NCBI GenBank assembly: GCA_014529385.2
Contig: CM043954.1
Span: 2,586,501 to 2,650,500 of the forward strand
Reading direction: 5' to 3'
DNA from: Adiantum capillus-veneris
Taxonomy: Eukaryota; Streptophyta; Polypodiopsida; Polypodiales; Pteridaceae
Length of the DNA: 64,000 nt
In this document: positions 49,251 to 60,760 of the stretch, one piece after another
Layout: each line of letters starts with the position of its first letter
Numbering within the stretch: position 1 is the first letter of the stretch
Position numbers and translations under genes: made by a program
Notes under the pieces: model-generated
Database searches by the model: none
What the model saw: only the letters and a program-made list of their open reading frames with translations
What the model was told of the DNA's origin: nothing

Positions 49251-50017
49251 GGCCACGAGCCGCTCACAAAGGCGAGCAATCAACCTAACTTGAATTTCCA
49301 TTTTCACTTCTAATTTTGCTTTGACCAATTGATGCAACTTTTACAACAGTTGTGTGCGCAAAACCTCAATGAATATTTTCCTTGAGGTTGGGATCTCAAT
49401 ATTTTTCAAAAACCATTTTTAACCAAAGAATCAAGTAGTAGCTCCTGCTGCTAATAGTTGGATACTGTTAGCTATAAGATAGTTGGAAATGGAAAATGCC
49501 TTTCTCTAATTAGCACTGAAAACTAGCATGGTGCTTGTCATTTCTGTTTCTAAGCAGACGTCTTTGAAATTTTTTTGTACCCTTGTTCTACCAAAGGTCT
49601 TTATGAAGTTGTGAATGCCCATGTTGATAGTAAGACCCTACCTAAAATGATCACTAGCCAACAAGACAAGTATTATATTTGAATTTGGGAAAATTTACAA
49701 AATACCTTTGAAATTTCTGGAAATTTTCAAACTCCGCCTCGAATTTCAAAAATAAATTCCAAACACACCCTTACATCATTTTTGGAAGAATTACCCATTT
49801 TTTGCAAAGTATAAATCTTTTCGACAATAGAGAGGGATCTATATTCCCTTCGGTAATTTGGTAAGGTTCCCTTCGGATTTTGATGGTTGAGTTAAAAATA
49901 ATGATTAGAATGTTAAGCTTATCATGGCCATTTTATTGCTGTACTTCACAAACATTATGACATCTTATGACTATCAAGCTGAACAGGCTACAAATGTTGG
50001 CTTGATAGCCAGGCCTA
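49251..50017. other. Stretch without recognised feature
   Basis: AT-rich sequence without an open frame of note or a repeat I can define. Confidence 0.4.
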
Positions 50018-50130
50018 CAATAGTAGGATCATAGAATATTTTATATTCCTGGGTTGGTTCGGTGTCACTGCCGAAAGGCAGTGACACCGAACCAACCCAG
50101 GAATATAAAATATTGATGATCCTACTATTG
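50018..50130. repeat. 113-nt near-perfect inverted repeat (hairpin)
   Basis: Inner arms of 38 bases pair perfectly (50,035-50,072 with 50,077-50,114) around the four-base loop GAAA. After a small 2-by-1 internal loop, 15 more bases pair (50,018-50,032 with 50,116-50,130). The total is 53 base pairs. The 8-base direct repeat CCAGGCCT lies at 50,009-50,016 and 50,150-50,157. It may be a small foldback element or a small-RNA precursor. Confidence 0.9.
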
Positions 50131-50134
50131 TGAA

Positions 50135-50151
50135 CCCTAAACCCTAAACCC
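50135..50151 (+). repeat. Interstitial plant telomere repeat
   Basis: The sequence CCCTAAACCCTAAACCC is 2.4 units of the Arabidopsis-type plant telomere repeat. It sits directly beside the hairpin and inside the CCAGGCCT direct repeats. Confidence 0.85.
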
Positions 50152-50157
50152 AGGCCT

Positions 50158-50760
50158 TATTGATGATGCCTATGCTTTGTGAAACATGTAGTCTTACAAT
50201 AAATAAGTGACAAGCTTGTCACTTAGGGGTAAGCAAGGTGAACAGAATGCTGCTACCATTTTAACAAACTTATAGCAATTCAACAAACATGCTGTGGTAT
50301 GAAGAGAGTAAACATTACGTATCTAAATTGCCCCTATCAGGCAGCCTATTGGGCCAACTTGAACGACAAGAATTTCATTAGGTCTACCTGGATGTTAAGG
50401 CACAATGTGTTGGCCTTTCATTCAGCCTTTTATTCGATGCCTTGCAATATAGATATAGAAATTTATAATGCAATGCTAATAAGATGTCAATCATTGTAGA
50501 TTCTTATCCTTCAAGGGATTGTATGATAATTTGCTTCACCTCATCTTCAAGAAGCGAAGATCGATAGACTACATGGGCCAGTTCAAGGTGTGCTGGAAAA
50601 AAAAAATCCCCTCTATGAGCCTCTCAAACTTTGAACCATGCATAAGTGGATCTACAATGCCTCAATTCGAGACGTGGATGAGGGAGGAGGGCCCTTCATT
50701 GCAATCAACGCGCTCCAAGCTGCCAAACAAACCCCTTAGCTTGCCATTCCATTCACTGCA
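50158..50760. other. Stretch without recognised feature
   Basis: Short frames only. The right part may be the far LRR end of the minus-strand resistance-type pseudogene, but no repeat motif is convincing. Confidence 0.35.
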
Positions 50761-52180
50761 TCAAATCTAGCTCTCTCGGATTGTTAAGCTGCCCCAAACT
50801 TTGAGGTACCTCCACCAGCTTTGGGCATTCTGCTAATTTGAGACTCCCCAAGGCTACCAAGCGTCCAAAATCCTCAGGATGACTTGCAAACATGACCTCC
50901 CTGCCATCTTGAGCTTCTTCAAAGCGGCCAAAGATTCGGGACAGGTGGCTCAGGGAACACCAGGACTTTTAAACTAGTGTGTGTAGATTGCTCCAAGTTG
51001 CTGAAGCTCTGCAGCAGACTTTTCAGTTCAAGACACCTACACAAGTGTCAAGAATAAGTATGCGAGTGCACTTCGTTTTCCTAGATTCTCTGGAAGCAAG
51101 GAGCACCCATCCCAGCAGCTCTCCACTCACAATCCGAATCCGAATGTCATCTTTTGTCACCTTCAGAAACCTGCAGATTTGAACCACATATGTCACCCGA
51201 ATCCGAATCTTGATATATGTCATCCGAATCCCAGCTTTTGTCACCTTCAGAAACCTGCAGATTTGAACCACATATGCTAATAACATCCTCGCAGCTTGAA
51301 CCCTTAATCTGGATACTCTGCAGCTCAACCAACTTTAAGAACAAAGCTTGTCATTACACGTGCTTTTTCCCAAAAAATCATTAGGACTTCAAGCCCTTCC
51401 CCTTACACATGCTATTCAGGAAAGTTGGACATGGTTGACAAGATTCCTACGTTTTTAGCTTGAAAACATAGAAGCGCCCTCGCATGTGGGAAGGCCTAAT
51501 CGGTCAGCCAGCCCTCCGTCATGCCACCTGAATGAAAAATAACCATGAGAAATTCAAAAGAAATACACCTCTCGAAAACATTCATTGTTTCATACACTTC
51601 AACTCAGCTTCAGTTAAAATGAGGAGAATCAAAGCGTGCTGCACCAGTGAGTGTGAACCGATATCACTTCAGCAATAGCAAATTCCTCCAACTGTCAGTG
51701 ACTTGGTATCAGTGGCCTCTTATGATGAGATGGTGGGTAATCCCTTGCCCCCACCTGAAGGGAAAGATCCCTCATCACATAATGCTGAGAAATATGTACA
51801 TTGCGCGCATCGTTGCATTCAAGTGCATGTCCATGTGGACACTACATCACTATCGTTAGCAAAGAACCTGCAGATGAGTTTAAATCCATCTTACTGGGAA
51901 GGAGCGTCTCAAGATTGACCCTATGCTGCGAGAATGCTTTTTAGACTTTGGTGCATACCCTGAAGAGCGACATATGTACCAAAGTTTAGAAAGCATTCTC
52001 GAAGTATAGGGTCCAAGGCACCAATGCAACCCACCAATATGCCACAAGGACAATCTTACGAACAATGGTACAAAGAAATGCACCAATGACTTTGAGAGCC
52101 AATGGAAGTTTTTTGCACTTTGATATCACCTGCCATACAAATTCCACATGGTCATAATCTGCTGAAGCCACTGCAAATCA
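50761..52180 (-). pseudogene. NBS-LRR (NB-ARC) resistance-type gene remnant
   Basis: NBS-LRR proteins are cytoplasmic immune receptors. On the minus strand near 52,090-52,125 the frame gives VISKCKKLPLALKVIGAF, the GLPL motif of the NB-ARC domain. Near 51,735-51,795 comes HYVMRDLSLQVGARDYP, which resembles the HDVMRDLAL winged-helix/MHD block. Further on, PESLAALKKLKMAG (about 50,900) and FLKLVELQSIQIKGSS (about 51,340) look like leucine-rich repeats. An 85-90 bp duplication lies at 51,130-51,275. The P-loop is not found and stops and frameshifts are frequent, so it is dead. Confidence 0.65.
51130..51275. repeat. Tandem duplication of about 90 bp
   Basis: The block with CTTTTGTCACCTTCAGAAAC and CTGCAGATTTGAACCACATA occurs twice, at about 51,150-51,190 and 51,234-51,270, separated by CGAATCC repeats. 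It lies in the LRR-like part of the pseudogene, where unit duplications are common. Confidence 0.8.
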
Positions 52181-53135
52181 TTTGAAATGACCCAAGATTC
52201 ATCATTTACAAGAGATACATAGAAGCTCTATCATATGAAATTGTGATACACAAAGCGTTAATTGGACTTTTCAGTACCTTCTTTACCACCATCAGACAGG
52301 CCAGGCTTCTCCGAGCTTATCATGGAGTCTTGTCAAAAAGCTCGATAGCAAAAGAGGCTCTCCACATCCGTCTCATTCGACAGATCCAATCTGTGTGAGT
52401 GGCTCCGAGAAGCCTCCTAAGGCAGGGGCCTGTCTGATAGTTAGCATAGTCTGCACAGTTGTAGCAGATGCCATGCCGCAGTTTTAGGAGTTTCCTGCTA
52501 CAGCGGCTCCTAACGCATCGCTACTGGCGTTACCTTCAGAACTTTAGGTCATAAACCCTTATGGTCACGCGAGAGTATGCTTGAAAAATACCTAGGTTTA
52601 GTGTAGTCCCACTAACAATTTTTGAAATTTGTCTCTAAATTTCATATTTGAAGGTGAGAAAACCTACAAAATTTTGGAAAAATTAGTGTAATTTGATGTA
52701 AAGACCTTCAAATTTTGTCAATTTACCTCCGTTGTTTCACATATGTAGGTTTGCCAAGTTTTTGGAAAAAAGTTTTTTTCGAGCACTGTGCGAGACTTAG
52801 TCATCAGTTATTTGAACTCATAACTAAGGCTAAGTCTAGACAACCCGGGTGGAAGAGTGTGTGTGCCCAGCAGGGACTAGAGCGATTGGGCAAAAAAGCG
52901 AGGTCACTTCCGGACCCACCCGAAAATGCTCGCCTATTAGGTTGCTTTCTTTCAACATGAAGTGCAGATTATGCACTCAGGTCCAGCTCATCAGGCTTTA
53001 GCGTAACTGAATGGCTCAGAAGAGAACCATTGTTTCAACTGAGGAGGTTGCCTCCGTCCCTTGTGAACAAGCAGAATAGAGGCAAAAGAAAGAGGTCGTC
53101 TATGTTGTCGGCTCGTTTAAACCGTGCATGTTGAG
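52181..53135. other. Stretch with MITE fragments, otherwise unrecognised
   Basis: GGTCACGCGAG at 52,563-52,573 and GTCATCAGTTATTTGAACTC near 52,800 match the two halves of the 5' end of the MITE described at 54,597. The roughly 220 bases between them are unrelated, which suggests an old copy split by an insertion. Left of this the minus strand may hold the N-terminal end of the resistance-type gene, without motifs. Confidence 0.4.
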
Positions 53136-53446
53136 CCTCGTCTTGGTGACAGGCAAAGAAGAGCAGTAAATGAACAACTATGTCTACCCTTTGTAACTAT
53201 GAGTTATTTGAACTGATAACTAGGCCTCATTCTTGGTCACACGCAAAGAAGAGCATTAAATGAACAATTATGTCTACCCTTTACAACTATGCCAAAATCG
53301 GCATAGTTGCGAAGTGCAAGGCATAGTTGGGCGATTGAATGAATAACTAAGCCGTGCGTGACCATGCAAGAGGCCAAGTTATTCATTCAATGCTCTGTCT
53401 AGATAGTTATCTATACCTCATAATTAAGCCTCGCATGACCATAACC
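53136..53446. mobile_element. Diverged Harbinger-like MITE copy
   Basis: It shares most of its length with the MITE at 54,597-54,880, including AACTATGCC ... GGCATAGTT in the centre and CCTCGCATGACCATAACC followed by TAA at the right end. An 80-base internal segment is tandemly duplicated (53,136-53,203 and 53,226-53,293). The left terminal repeat is not recognisable. Confidence 0.65.
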
Positions 53447-53570
53447 TAAGTAACACAGAGCATTTATTGAAGGAGATCCACATCCCAAAAGTCCACACAT
53501 AAAAATCGCGGCAATCGCAATCGCAATCGCAATCGCAAGTGTCGTATTAAATTAAACTAGTACGGCCGGC
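53372..53570. repeat. Segmental direct repeat, copy 1
   Basis: Matches 53,788-53,968. The match runs past the MITE end into flanking sequence (GATCCACATCCCAAAAGTCC), so a segment was duplicated rather than the MITE inserting twice. Copy 1 has a four-unit CAATCG repeat at 53,513-53,538. Confidence 0.75.
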
Positions 53571-53579
53571 GGCCTCCAG

Positions 53580-53581
<2 letters not shown>

Positions 53582-53653
<72 letters not shown>
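53582..53653. repeat. (CT)n microsatellite
   Basis: A 72-base pure CT run lying between the two copies of the segmental repeat. Confidence 0.95.
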
Positions 53654-53657
<4 letters not shown>

Positions 53658-53787
53658 ACAGGCCATGTCTCTCTCTCGCTTAGCGCACTCAGGTGCAGAC
53701 GACACTATTGGAGCTGAGCGGGATCATGGAGCTTGCGACACGTGTCGGGGGGGGGAGGGAATCCCCTTCCCCTTTTATAATAGTATA

Positions 53788-53968
53788 GACAAGAGGCTTA
53801 GTTATTCATTTAATGCTCTGTCTAGGCATTTATCTATAACTCGTAATTAAGCCTCACATGACCATAACCTAAGTAGCACAGAGCATTTATTGAAGGGGAT
53901 CCACATCCCAAAAGTCCACACACAAAACCGAGGCAATTGCAATCACAAGTGTCCTATTAAATTAAATG
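53788..53968. repeat. Segmental direct repeat, copy 2
   Basis: Contains the right half of a MITE, ending CCTCACATGACCATAACC at 53,869, plus the same flank as copy 1. The CAATCG run is contracted here. Confidence 0.75.
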
Positions 53969-54054
53969 TGGATATGAATTAAACCCCAAAAACCCAGATA
54001 GTCCATGTTGGCTCACAATATAACATCATAAAAATGGGACAAGGTACATGATGT

Positions 54055-54245
54055 GTGCACGAGTGAGATAGTTAGCCCATGCCGACACGAAACCCAGGGC
54101 GTGAGGTTGTGGGTTCAAATCCGGGTCGCAAGGGAGGTGACTGAGCCCCTGTACTCCCCTTATTTTTTGTGTTGTCCGGATTTAGTTCACCTCGAGCTAC
54201 CGTTCGTGAACCCTCCTCATTAAATGCATGGTGTTACTTAGTGCT
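54055..54245 (+). mobile_element. Possible tRNA-derived SINE fragment
   Basis: GTGGGTTCAAATCCGGGTCG near 54,109-54,128 has a good RNA polymerase III B box (GGTTCAAATCC). The A-box region (TAGTTAGCCCATG) is weak. No clear tail or target duplication is found. Confidence 0.35.
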
Positions 54246-54596
54246 AACATAGATTCAAGGTCTTTATAGATTGCAATAGCCCAAGCTTCAAGGACAACTT
54301 AGGCTGCTTACAAACCGCCCCCGACGCCCACCCTCAGCACTAAGGGGCTCGGGGTCTTCAATGAAGACACCCTTGGTGGGATCAAGAGATGGGAATAGGG
54401 GCGTAAAATGGGATGCCATTGCACGCATCCATGTGTCCAAATTTGTAAAGTCAAACACATTTTGTAAACTAGGACACAGTTATTGACGTGGCTCTTTGAT
54501 GGCCATACCTACCTACATAAGGTCAGCAAGACGCTTACCACATGGGTCAACACGATGCACATGCATCCATCCAAGCATAATTGTGCACACCCATAA

Positions 54597-54880
54597 GGCA
54601 ATGGTCACGCGAGGGTTAGTTATCAGTTATTTGAACAAATAACTAAGCCTCATTCTTGGTCACACGTTGAAAGGAGCATTAAATGAGTTACTAAGCCTAA
54701 GCTTTGTAACTATGCCGATTTTAGCATAGTTTTCAAGTTCAAGGCATAGTTGGGAGGATGAATGAATAACTAAGCCTAGCGTGACCATGCAAGAGGCTTA
54801 GTTTTTCATTTAATGTTTTGTCTTTGCATAGTTGGCGTAGTTACCAATAACTGATAACTAAGCCTCGTGTGACCATGCCC
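54597..54880. mobile_element. Complete PIF/Harbinger-like (Tourist-type) MITE, 284 bp
   Basis: Terminal inverted repeats of about 36 bases begin GGCAATGGTCACGCGAGG on the left, and GGGCATGGTCACACGAGG when the right end is read in reverse. The 3-bp target duplication TAA lies at 54,594-54,596 and 54,881-54,883, as expected for Harbinger elements. An inner hairpin (AACTATGC ... GCATAGTT) lies near 54,707-54,730. No coding capacity. The flank gives no sign of an autonomous partner. Confidence 0.8.
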
Positions 54881-55084
54881 TAAGCACAACCACCTTAAAA
54901 CTGGATTTAAAAAAAAAAAAAAAAAAAACCAAGTACGCGCTATGAATTAATTAGAAGAGTCCAAAAGCATTACATCTGGGTGCCCAAGGAAGGGGCAGAA
55001 AGATAGTACATACATCTGGATTCTGGACTTTACATTTCACTCAACTCAAGACAGATTTAGTTCACGGCAACTCACAAGCTTATT

Positions 55085-55330
55085 GTCAACGAGAGCTAGC
55101 TCAGTTGGTAGAGCAAGAGCCCCTTGTGTCAAAGGTCCTGGGTTCAAACCCCCTTGACAACTCGAATGACATGTAACCCTTAGGGGTTGTTCCTCTAGTC
55201 CAAATGATGGATTTGCCACCCTAACCCGGTTGGGATGACTCACCTTAAGAGTCGGATTGCCTCCACCTACGAGGGTTGGGTGTGTGGGTTGTAATTTCAA
55301 AGTTCTACTCTCTCACACAAAAAAAAAACC
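55085..55330 (+). mobile_element. tRNA-derived SINE with 12-bp target duplication
   Basis: An A box (TAGCTCAGTTGG, 55,097-55,108) and a B box (GGGTTCAAACCCC, 55,140-55,152) form a tRNA-like head. A body of about 160 bases follows and ends in an A-rich tail near 55,315-55,328. The perfect 12-base direct repeat CACAAGCTTATT flanks it at 55,073-55,084 and 55,331-55,342, the target duplication left by LINE-type integration. Confidence 0.88.
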
Positions 55331-55342
55331 CACAAGCTTATT

Positions 55343-57030
55343 ATTGATTATGCAATGAACAGTTTGACAGTTACACAGATTGACAGTAGGCCAGACAATT
55401 TGACAGTTTGCAACACACGTTTGCACTTTTTCAGGTTCGGTGCTTTTCCAACTTTGCATGATTTTCAGGTTTAAAGTTTGTAGTGCTTGAAGCATTCAAA
55501 ACACTGTATAAAACTTATGATGCTAGAAGCATTCAGGACGTTCAGCTTGCAGGTTTTAAAGTTTATGATGCTGGAAGCGTTTAGGGAACTGTATAAAATG
55601 GTAAGCAGTGCATGGCACAGATTTCAACGCATGGCAAAACTTCTTTTAAATTTGTTGGCCAAAACTGTGAGCTTCAACAAATTTCCATCAACATGCTGCA
55701 GGATGTCATGCCGCAGCCAAATCTGCTAAAGGGATTCGCCCATCGGGAGCTGCATTGGAGCTTGTGAAAAAGAAAGCGCCGCTCCCACTGCGAAGGAGGC
55801 CTGAGGAAATCATGGGAGCAGATCTGCAGTAAAATTGGCTGGCGCATGTCGAGATTACTTGTGGCACCACGCCACCTGCAAAACTGCATCCGTCACAACG
55901 CGTTGAATGCGACACCCACGGCGGCTCGACTCTGCCACTGCTCAGAACTTTAAGTCTTTAGGTCATAGACTCACCCCCACCCACCTCAGCACTATCTCAC
56001 ACGGGGCATGGGTTGGAAGGGATCAATAGCTCACGCCCGTTTCTCGGAGCGGGTGCATCGTGGATCGTCCAATGTTGTGGCGCACCCGAATTTATCAATT
56101 TGCCCGAATTTACTAAACTGATCCAAATTTACTGGCGAGTTCATCATAAGAGAAGCCCTTCTCTCTATGCTGCTCACGATCACTGGTTGTGACCGTTGGA
56201 TTGTCTAGGGAGTGCAAAAGATTCCCACTTTTTCGGTTCCGAGGCCTCGTTACCCTCTCCTCCTCGGAATTGACTCTAACCATTAAGCTAATTCACGCCA
56301 AATTTGGTGTGGTGTGCATACCCTCCCAAGTTCACACCAAGCTTACACTTAGTTCACGACGAGTTCACACTAGTTTCAGTGTGGTGCACATACCTCCCGA
56401 GTTCACACCTAGTTCAAACGTCGATCGGACAGCCCATATTGCACCCGCCTCGTGATGCCTAATGTGGGTCGTTCATCCCACCTCCCTAAAGAGGTGTCAA
56501 TGTGACGAGGACGACCTCGTGACCATTTAACACGGGCCCCACTTGTCACAAGGTCTTAAAGACTCCAAAGGGGTGGGATCGACGATTGCAATTTTTTGGT
56601 GTGAATCTTGAGGAGGACAGGTGATTGAAAAAAAATTGGCACATTGACTGACTTCGCCCCGATCGGAGATTCAATCCCGTGAATTCACACTTGGCAGCCC
56701 GATGCTTTAACCACGTGTCCGCATGGGATTTCTTGTTCCGAAAGCCATTCCACTCCGTGATAAAGTGAACTCGGGCATGGGAAAAAGTAAACACAAACAA
56801 ACTGGACAGTGTCCGAGCTTCACGGCATCTACAGAGACTACAACAAAGGATTCGAGCCATACTGTCCCAACATCCAGAGTACAAATGAGGATGGATTCAT
56901 CACCCATAATATTACCCTCTTGTATTGGGCACCCAATACAGAAAAAGATCTTGAGAAGATCAACTGCAACATTACTGTGAACATAAAGAAAAGTTGTCAA
57001 GGAGAGTGGAAAATGGCCCTAAATCTCAAT
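55343..57030. other. Mixed non-coding region with short repeats
   Basis: Repeated CAGGTTTAAAGTTT...GATGCTGGAAGC-like units occur at 55,470-55,590, and repeated AGTTCACAC units at 56,325-56,415. On the minus strand near 56,640-56,730, GTGGTTAAAGC and GGGATTGAATCTCC resemble A and B boxes of another tRNA-like SINE. No host gene is recognised. Confidence 0.4.
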
Positions 57031-57039
57031 GATTTCTAG

Positions 57040-59412
57040 ATCCCAACAAAATTACATCATCATTAACAACGAAAGACATGATTATGGCTTAACATTGGTC
57101 TCATTACAAGAGATTGTTAACAAGCAAGATGAAGAGCTACGAACACTTGCAATAGAGAATAGCATTGTAAAAGTTCTTATTGTTGAGAATAAGCACCTTA
57201 AAATGGTGCTTGAAATGTAAACAAAGCATTTGGTGCAACTCAAGAATGAATTGCTAGAATATAAGCACACTTTCATGGGCATGAATGAGAATGATTATGT
57301 ATTGAAAGAGGAAAAGATGGATACCTCACATGGGATGTAAGTGAAATGAGGAATGTATCCAAGTCATAGATTGATGTATCTAAGGGTCATGTTGTGTTTG
57401 ATTCATCTTTCATGCAAGTTACGGCTTAAGCAAAGAATGGGGATGCACAAAAACTGAAAGAATGGGAAAAATGCTTCAAGGACATTGTTATCTGCGGCAT
57501 TGTTGAAGAGAAGTTGAAAACACCTCCATCTCTTGCAAGTGCTATTGAAGAGTTTTTCAAAACCCATTCTTGCATATTGTGAATCACAGTTTATGGTACA
57601 CATAGAGTCGGCAAACAAGGAGCCCCTCTCTTGAGAGAGGCCTATTGTGTGCACCATGGTTGATGAAACAAAGCAAAAGAGTATCCTTGGATTTACCTGA
57701 AGGGGACAATATCCTTATGCAACAAAATGCTCATGGTATAGCATATGGAAAGAGAAGTAAACATCCTAAGGAGCTACCTCATGAAGGAAAGACACCCGAG
57801 GAGGAAGCAAGGCCATCTAACAAATAGGGACATATGACCTATGAGATCAACTCGTGGGCGCAAGTGTGCTTTTGGAATTATAGTGGATATCCATGGAATG
57901 CAAGAATTGGCATAGGTGAGCTAACTAATGAATCGGATATCATACTTCTTGTTGCAACATGGGCGCATGATGCCCAACGGATTCTTGGATTGGATAATAC
58001 AATGTACATTCTTTGATGTGGACCAAAAATTCAAGGCAATGAAGAGGACAAGGAGGTGTGGCATGTATGATTTAGAAGAAATTTCAAAGATTATGTATCT
58101 ATTGTCAAAGATGACAAGCATAAACATTACATATGGCTGAAATAAATGACACCAACCAGCACACCTACTTTTGTGGCGGGTTGTTACATTCCTCACCATG
58201 ACTCCAACTATCATGCTTGCTTGGATAGAGATCAACCTTTTGTTGATCTAGAGGAAGACATTGTTCACTTCAAAGACAAGGGTGAGGTTATTGTCGTGGA
58301 TTATATGAGTACGTGAACAAGAACTTTGCACATAGCATATGACATTTTGATATGCCACATGTTTCAAGGAGACTAGAGGATGTATGCACGTATAACAACA
58401 TTTCTAGTGAAAAAAAAAAGAGCCGAACAATATGGCAAGTCACTTCTGCATATACACAATCGCATTGGTATTCTCATTGCAAACATTGTATCTTTATGGA
58501 ATGGAATCGAGGGAATCACATGTAGAAAACACAATGGAAATAGTGAGATTGACTATATGCTATTTTTTTGAAGCCATTTTGGATTGCAAAAAGTTATGCA
58601 CTTAGCCAATGAAATTTGGAATCGGATCACTGGACTTTATGTATTGATCTCAAATATACAAAGAGACCAAAACATGTAAACTCCAACCATAGTGTGAGAC
58701 AACCATCTTGCATAGACATCATTGTTGAGAAAATGTTACAAAAGACAAAGCTTCCAAATCATCCAGTAATAGAATGCAAGTGGAAAGTTTTCTAGAAAAT
58801 CATCTCCTCTTTTGCGAAGGAAGGCTTTTCTGTGAAGCACATGATGTACTAATGCGTAAAATAAAGGAAGGAGACCAAGGTGTCAAGTTTCAATGTTCAT
58901 AGTTACTCTAGAAGAGCTGTTGGAAAAGTATTGTGGTGGGTTGCCTAAGAAGCTCAGAGGTTTTTCTTGGAGATTCATGTGGAGAGCTTAAGAAATTAGC
59001 CACTGGCAACGTAGGAGATCTTCAAGGTAACAAGCTAGAAATGCTCAAATGGACAATTGAGGAAACACATTTTGTTGCATACATGATATGTTTAACCTTG
59101 CACTTCAACATGGCATGCCACATGATTGGAGTACAAATTGGGTCAAACCTTAGCATAAAGAGGGAGATGTGAACAATGTTAACAACTACCGAAGTATAAA
59201 GGTTGGTTCTCTATTGGCAATTTTGTTTGGATGTGTTATGGAAATGAATATAATGAATGCCTGGAAAAAATGGCAAACATGCGCATAGACAAGCGGGTTT
59301 CCAAAAACGTCATAGCACCAGCAATCACATCTTCACTCTTCGAGCTCTCATGGAGGAAATCCGGTTCAAAGGTAAAGGATTGTATTGTCGCTTTGTGGAC
59401 TTCCGTCACATA
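57040..59412 (+). mobile_element. LINE-2: decayed second copy of the LINE-1 family
   Basis: It is collinear with LINE-1: the coiled-coil start (IVNKQDEELRTLAIENSIVK), then the ORF1 segment with ATTGTTGAAGAGAAGTTGAA, endonuclease pieces (CFWNYSGYPWNARIGIGELT) and RT start pieces (LALQHGMPHDWSTNWVK in mixed frames). It stops near 59,412, just after the CRFVDF-like RT motif. Stops and frameshifts are dense, so it is older than LINE-1. It shows what the missing 5' part of LINE-1 looked like. Confidence 0.8.
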
Positions 59413-60760
59413 AACTAAAGTGTGTACTTAAATACTTTTGAAGACTATTCAATCGTCATGTGCAAATCCACACGGGATAATATTTAGAAAATAATGAAGA
59501 GAGAGAACATGGCAATAGGGATCTGAAGATGGATTGCTTAGGAGATTTTTCTATTAACATTGAACTTTTACAAACACATGAATTGGAATAATTTGCACTA
59601 TTCTTTGTCCCAGAGACTATTCTAATGCATAAGAATGCATGTAATTTATAAGCTGATTGGCTGAAATTCAATATATTTGTAGCAGAAAACGTCTATATCT
59701 GCTTCATTCTGCAATCTTCTGCATGGGAACGTCAGTGGAAGCAGTCAATACTTTTATTTTCTCGCTTATGGAGTGTCCAAGCGATAACAACCTTGGTTGA
59801 AAGTTGCATCTCAAACTCGTCAGAGTACTGAAAATCTATGTAGACAGCCAGTAATGCCCTTGGCTGAGTGCCGCTATTCCCCACAAGTACGCACACAAGC
59901 TTCTATGATTGAAGTTTACCTTTGCCTCAAGCTTCGTACCTCTACACGGTTCTCATTGGAGCATTGAGCAAGAATTTGTTGATGGGAGAGAGAGAGAGAG
60001 AGAGCTTTGCATGTGTAAACTACTAAGAGAACATTTGCTAAATGGTAGCGCTACCTTCTTTATGCAATAACATGTTATTTTTTGTCCCATCTAGCACTGC
60101 ACATAGAGAGAGAGCTTGTAAATTTTCCAACGGTGCTCATCCCTCAAAATTCCATGCTATGTGTTCATTTTTTTGATGTTATTAACTTTGGCTTGTTTCA
60201 AACTAGCCTGGCCACTTGTTTTTAAAGGTTTTTAACCCTTACGTTCAAAACCAAGTGTCAAAATGTGTTCCTAGCCAATCCAAAGCATATTGATCTCTGC
60301 TATTTCCACGCTCTTCTTGACTCGGTCTCGTTCGCTCCTTTATGATGTGTCCGGCCAGCCACTTTTTTTGAGTGGCCACAATAAAAATATTACATCATGA
60401 TTTTTGCAGAGCAAACTGGGAGCTATATCTTATTCATGTGCTTGTTCTAATGTAATCTACATTGCGTTCGGCTATTGTTCTACTTATCATACTTTTCGGA
60501 CACCGATAATTTTCACCGATGGCACATTGCACCAAAAATTTATCCATCTAATTAAATTATTGATTGGTTCCAATAAATTCATAAATTATTTTGTGTGCAC
60601 AAAAATAATTTTCATTTATTTGTAGCCTTAGCTAAAAAGATTATATCCCTCTAAATAGTTGTTCTCAACTGTATATCTTCATGATACTTATGCAAGATGT
60701 CTGAAAAATCTCGCAATTCTATTTATGTCATCCACTAAGCATCTAGAGGGGAGTAAACTT
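59413..60760. other. Stretch without recognised feature
   Basis: Short GA repeats lie at 59,987-60,003 and near 60,103-60,114. No coding frame, RNA or definable repeat otherwise. Confidence 0.4.

Noticed and set aside
50135-50151. A chromosome end
   Set aside because: Only 2.4 telomere units with ordinary repeat DNA on both sides.
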